A DNA stretch of 33,625 nucleotides, taken from the NCBI GenBank assembly GCA_947259955.1, contig CAMYOI010000001.1, positions 1 through 33,625 on the forward strand. The letters run 5' to 3'. Position 1 is the first letter of the stretch. Each line of letters starts with the position of its first letter. The notes under the pieces were generated by a model. It was not told the DNA's origin, ran no database searches, and worked only from the letters and a program-made list of their open reading frames with translations. A program made the translations under genes and the position numbers. Positions 30,416-33,625 of the stretch are shown in pieces. The DNA comes from an uncultured Gammaproteobacteria bacterium. Its GTDB lineage: Bacteria; Pseudomonadota; Gammaproteobacteria; Arenicellales; JAANXG01.

Positions 30416-32506
30416 ATGAACAAGATAGTCAAGTCGTTCCAATATGGACCACATGAATTCACGCTCGAAACCGGCGAAATTGCACGCCAGGCCTCTGGTG
30501 CTGTGCTGGCGAGCTATGGTGATACCTGCCTGCTGGTAACGGTGGTTCACCGTCAATCGGATCAGCCCCGGGATTTCCTGCCGCTGACCGTGGATTTCGA
30601 GGAGCGAACCTACGCCGCGGGACGTATCCCCGGCGGGTTCTTCAAGAGGGAAGGGCGCCCTTCCGAGCAGGCGATCCTGACCTGCAGGTTGATCGACCGG
30701 CCTATCAGACCGCTTTTTCCGAAGGGATTTACGGATGAGGTCCAGATCATAGTCACCGTCCTGTCGATGGACCCGGAAATAAATCCGGACGTCGTAGCCA
30801 TGATTGGCGCTTCGGCCGCGCTGAAGATTTCGGGTATCCCTTTCCAGGGCCCCATCGCTGCCGCCAGAGTTGGATTTGTCGACGGCGAGTACGTTCTGAA
30901 TCCGAGCAAAACCACACTAACGGAGCAGTCGAGACTTGATCTGGTGGTGGCGGGTACCGACAAAGCCGTCCTGATGGTGGAATCCGAAGCCGCGGTCCTG
31001 ACCGAAGAACAAATGCTGGGCGCGGTCATGTACGGCCACGAGCAGCAGCAGGCCGCGATCAATGCCATCGAGGAACTGGCCTCTGAAGTGGGCAATGCAC
31101 CTCTGGCTTGGGAAACGCCGGCGGAAAATACCGCACTGCGGGAAAGCGTGGAACGGCTTTGTGGTTCCAGTATCGCCGACGCTTACAGCATCCAGGAAAA
31201 ACTGCAGCGGCAGGAGACTCTGGCTGAAATCCGGCAACGTGTCATAAACGAGCTGTCCAGCGAGGACACCCCCCAGCATGAGCTGGATGAAATCAAGTCG
31301 AGCCTCAAAAATATCGAAAAGTCCACGGTACGGGGTCGAATAATCTCCGGACAGCCGCGTATTGATGGACGGGACACCGAAACGGTTCGACCCATCAATA
31401 TACGGCTCGGCGTGCTTCCCCGGACCCATGGCTCAGCGCTGTTTACCCGCGGAGAGACCCAGGCAATTGTCACAGCAACGCTGGGCACGGACAGGGACGC
31501 GCAGATTATCGATGCCCTGGCGGGAGAATTCCGCGACCGCTTCATGCTGCACTACAATTTTCCACCATTTTGTGTTGGTGAAACAGGCCGGGTCGGCTCG
31601 CCTAAAAGGCGCGAAATCGGACACGGCAAACTGGCCAAGCGTGGCCTGGCCGCGGTCATGCCCGACATGGAAGAGTTTCCCTACGTCATAAGGGTGGTAT
31701 CGGAAATTACGGAATCGAACGGCTCGAGTTCAATGGCCACTGTTTGTGGTTCGAGTCTGGCCCTGATGGATGCCGGTGTGTCTACGTCCGCACCGGTGGC
31801 GGGTGTCGCTATGGGTTTGATCATGGAAGGCGATAAATATGCCGTGTTGACCGACATCCTCGGAGACGAGGATCACCTGGGCGATATGGACTTCAAGGTT
31901 GCCGGTACGCCGGATGGTGTTACGGCGCTTCAGATGGATATCAAGATAGATGGGATAACGCGCGAGATCATGGAGGCCGCGCTCAATCAGGCGCAGCGGG
32001 GCAGAATGCATATCCTGGAAGAAATGGCAAAAGTCATAACCAGCCCCCGTGAGCAAATGTCCGAACATGCCCCGCGCATTATTACCATCAAGATTCCTAC
32101 GGACAAGATTCGCGATGTTATCGGAAAGGGCGGTGCAACCATCCGGTCTATTTGTGAGGAAACAGGTGCCCAGATCGACATCGATGACGACGGTACCGTA
32201 AAGATCGCTTCAGTGGACAATGCGATGGGTCAGGAAGCCAAGCGGCGCGTCGAGGAGATCACCGCCGACGTCGAGGTTGGAAAGATCTACGAGGGAAAAG
32301 TCGTCAAGCTGATGGATTTCGGTGCGTTCGTCAACATCCTGCCCGGGCGCGACGGCCTGGTTCATATCTCCCAGATCTCGAAAGAGCGCGTTGAGAATGT
32401 CAGCGACGTCCTGAAGGAGGGGGATGTTGTCAGGGTTAAGGTCCTCGAAGTGGATAAGCAGGGCCGCATACGCCTCAGCATCAAGGCGCTGGACGAGGCG
32501 GCGTAG
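30416..32506 (+). CDS. pnp: Polyribonucleotide nucleotidyltransferase (PNPase)
   Basis: 696 aa; duplicated RNase PH domains ([28 protein letters not shown]), KH ([21 protein letters not shown]) and S1 domains. Confidence 0.97.
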   Translation: MNKIVKSFQYGPHEFTLETGEIARQASGAVLASYGDTCLLVTVVHRQSDQPRDFLPLTVDFEERTYAAGRIPGGFFKREGRPSEQAILTCRLIDRPIRPLFPKGFTDEVQIIVTVLSMDPEINPDVVAMIGASAALKISGIPFQGPIAAARVGFVDGEYVLNPSKTTLTEQSRLDLVVAGTDKAVLMVESEAAVLTEEQMLGAVMYGHEQQQAAINAIEELASEVGNAPLAWETPAENTALRESVERLCGSSIADAYSIQEKLQRQETLAEIRQRVINELSSEDTPQHELDEIKSSLKNIEKSTVRGRIISGQPRIDGRDTETVRPINIRLGVLPRTHGSALFTRGETQAIVTATLGTDRDAQIIDALAGEFRDRFMLHYNFPPFCVGETGRVGSPKRREIGHGKLAKRGLAAVMPDMEEFPYVIRVVSEITESNGSSSMATVCGSSLALMDAGVSTSAPVAGVAMGLIMEGDKYAVLTDILGDEDHLGDMDFKVAGTPDGVTALQMDIKIDGITREIMEAALNQAQRGRMHILEEMAKVITSPREQMSEHAPRIITIKIPTDKIRDVIGKGGATIRSICEETGAQIDIDDDGTVKIASVDNAMGQEAKRRVEEITADVEVGKIYEGKVVKLMDFGAFVNILPGRDGLVHISQISKERVENVSDVLKEGDVVRVKVLEVDKQGRIRLSIKALDEAA

Positions 32507-32516
32507 CGACGTATTT

Positions 32517-33542
32517 TTAATCTGAGCCCATTTTTTCGAGCCGTTCAATCACCGCGTCGGTGTATTCCTGGGTGGACGCCGAGCCGCCCAGGTCCGCCGT
32601 CAGCCGATCGCCGTCGGCAATGGTCTGGCGAATAGACTTGCGCAGCCTGCGGGCTTTATCGCGTTGATCGAGATGATCGAGCATAAGAGCCGACGCAAGT
32701 ATGAGTGCGGAGGGATTGGCGATTTTTTTACCTGCGATGTCCGGGGCAGATCCGTGGACGGCTTCGAACAACGCCGCATCGTCTCCGATGTTGGCTCCCG
32801 GCGCCATACCCAGACCGCCGATAAGTCCGGCGCACAGGTCCGAGATGATGTCGCCGAATAGATTGGTCGTCACGATCACGTCAAACTGGTGCGGGTTCAT
32901 CACCAGCTGCATGCAGGTATTGTCGACGATCATTTCTACGGTTTCGATATCCGGGTATTGCTTCGATATTTCCCGGGCCACGTCCAGGAACAGGCCGGAG
33001 GTCGCCTTGAGAATGTTGGCTTTGTGTACGACCGTCATCTTCTCCCTTCCCCGTCGCGCTGCCAGCTCATAGGCAAAGCGAAGTATTCGCTGCGCTCCTT
33101 CACGGGTTATGACGCTCACGGATTCGGCCCGCGATCCGTCGGGTGACAAGGTCTGCCGTTCACCGTGGTACATTCCCTCGGTATTTTCCCGTATGGTGAT
33201 GATGTCGATGTTCTTGTACCTCGATTTCACGCCGGGACGGGTAATCGCCGGCCGCACGTTGGCGTAAAGATCGAACTCCTTGCGCAGCTGCACATTGATC
33301 GAAGTAAACCCCTTGCCAACCGGGGTCGTCAATGGTCCTTTCAGTGCGATCCTGTTGCGCCGGATGCTTTCAAGGGTTTCCGTGGGCACCAGGTCCTTGC
33401 CAATGTCGAGGGCGCTCACGCCCGCGAGCTGTTCGTCATAGTCGAGGTCGCAATCGAGCGCCTCCAATACCCGAAGTGTCGCCGATGTGATCTCGGGGCC
33501 GATGCCGTCCCCGGGTATAACGGTGATGATCTTATTGGTCAT
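32517..33542 (-). CDS. Isocitrate/isopropylmalate dehydrogenase family protein, probably NAD-type isocitrate dehydrogenase
   Basis: Start MTNKIITVIPGDGIGPEITSATLRVLEAL; IRENTEGMYHGERQ; TTNLFGDIISDLCAGLIGGLGMAPGANIG; EAVHGSAPDIAGKKIANPSA. Cofactor and substrate inferred from family resemblance only. Confidence 0.88.
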   Translation of the reverse strand: MTNKIITVIPGDGIGPEITSATLRVLEALDCDLDYDEQLAGVSALDIGKDLVPTETLESIRRNRIALKGPLTTPVGKGFTSINVQLRKEFDLYANVRPAITRPGVKSRYKNIDIITIRENTEGMYHGERQTLSPDGSRAESVSVITREGAQRILRFAYELAARRGREKMTVVHKANILKATSGLFLDVAREISKQYPDIETVEMIVDNTCMQLVMNPHQFDVIVTTNLFGDIISDLCAGLIGGLGMAPGANIGDDAALFEAVHGSAPDIAGKKIANPSALILASALMLDHLDQRDKARRLRKSIRQTIADGDRLTADLGGSASTQEYTDAVIERLEKMGSD

Positions 33543-33569
33543 TGTAATTATTGTGTTTGCGCACGCTGC

Positions 33570-33598
33570 ATTAGAAATAATGTTGCCTGGCAGGTCAA
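33570..33598 (-). promoter_or_regulatory. Candidate sigma70 promoter for the isocitrate dehydrogenase gene
   Basis: On the minus strand: TTGACC (33598-33593), 17-bp spacer, TCTAAT (33575-33570), about 28 nt upstream of the ATG at 33542. Confidence 0.5.
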
Positions 33599-33625
33599 GT
33601 TCCTCTTTGTCCGGATTTCTCACCA

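Overview
This is a typical gammaproteobacterial housekeeping region, inferred from gene content and order. Order: carB (3' part)-greA | hypothetical membrane protein, NRDE-family protein, yhbY (minus strand) | rlmE-ftsH-folP-tpiA-secG-tRNA-Leu(GAG)-nuoABCDEFGHIJKLMN-tRNA-fMet-rimP-nusA-infB-rbfA-truB-rpsO-pnp | NAD-type isocitrate dehydrogenase (minus strand). I found no CRISPR array, transposase, prophage, toxin-antitoxin or defence locus, and no evidence for a new multi-gene system. The points worth a second look are small in scale: (i) three and a half 16-bp tandem repeats just upstream of nuoA, whose UUCUCU cores are complementary to the nuoA start region; (ii) no glmM between folP and tpiA, where a promoter-like sequence sits instead; (iii) an initiator tRNA with U1/U72 rather than the usual C1/A72; (iv) a 9-nt rpsO-pnp spacer with no room for an E. 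coli-style RNase III autoregulatory hairpin; (v) a GTAG-type REP-like palindrome between ftsH and folP; (vi) an uncharacterised membrane-anchored protein with a possible C-terminal Sm/SH3-like domain; (vii) a rimP ORF start that lies inside a terminator hairpin. Family assignments come from reading the translations; no database search was run.
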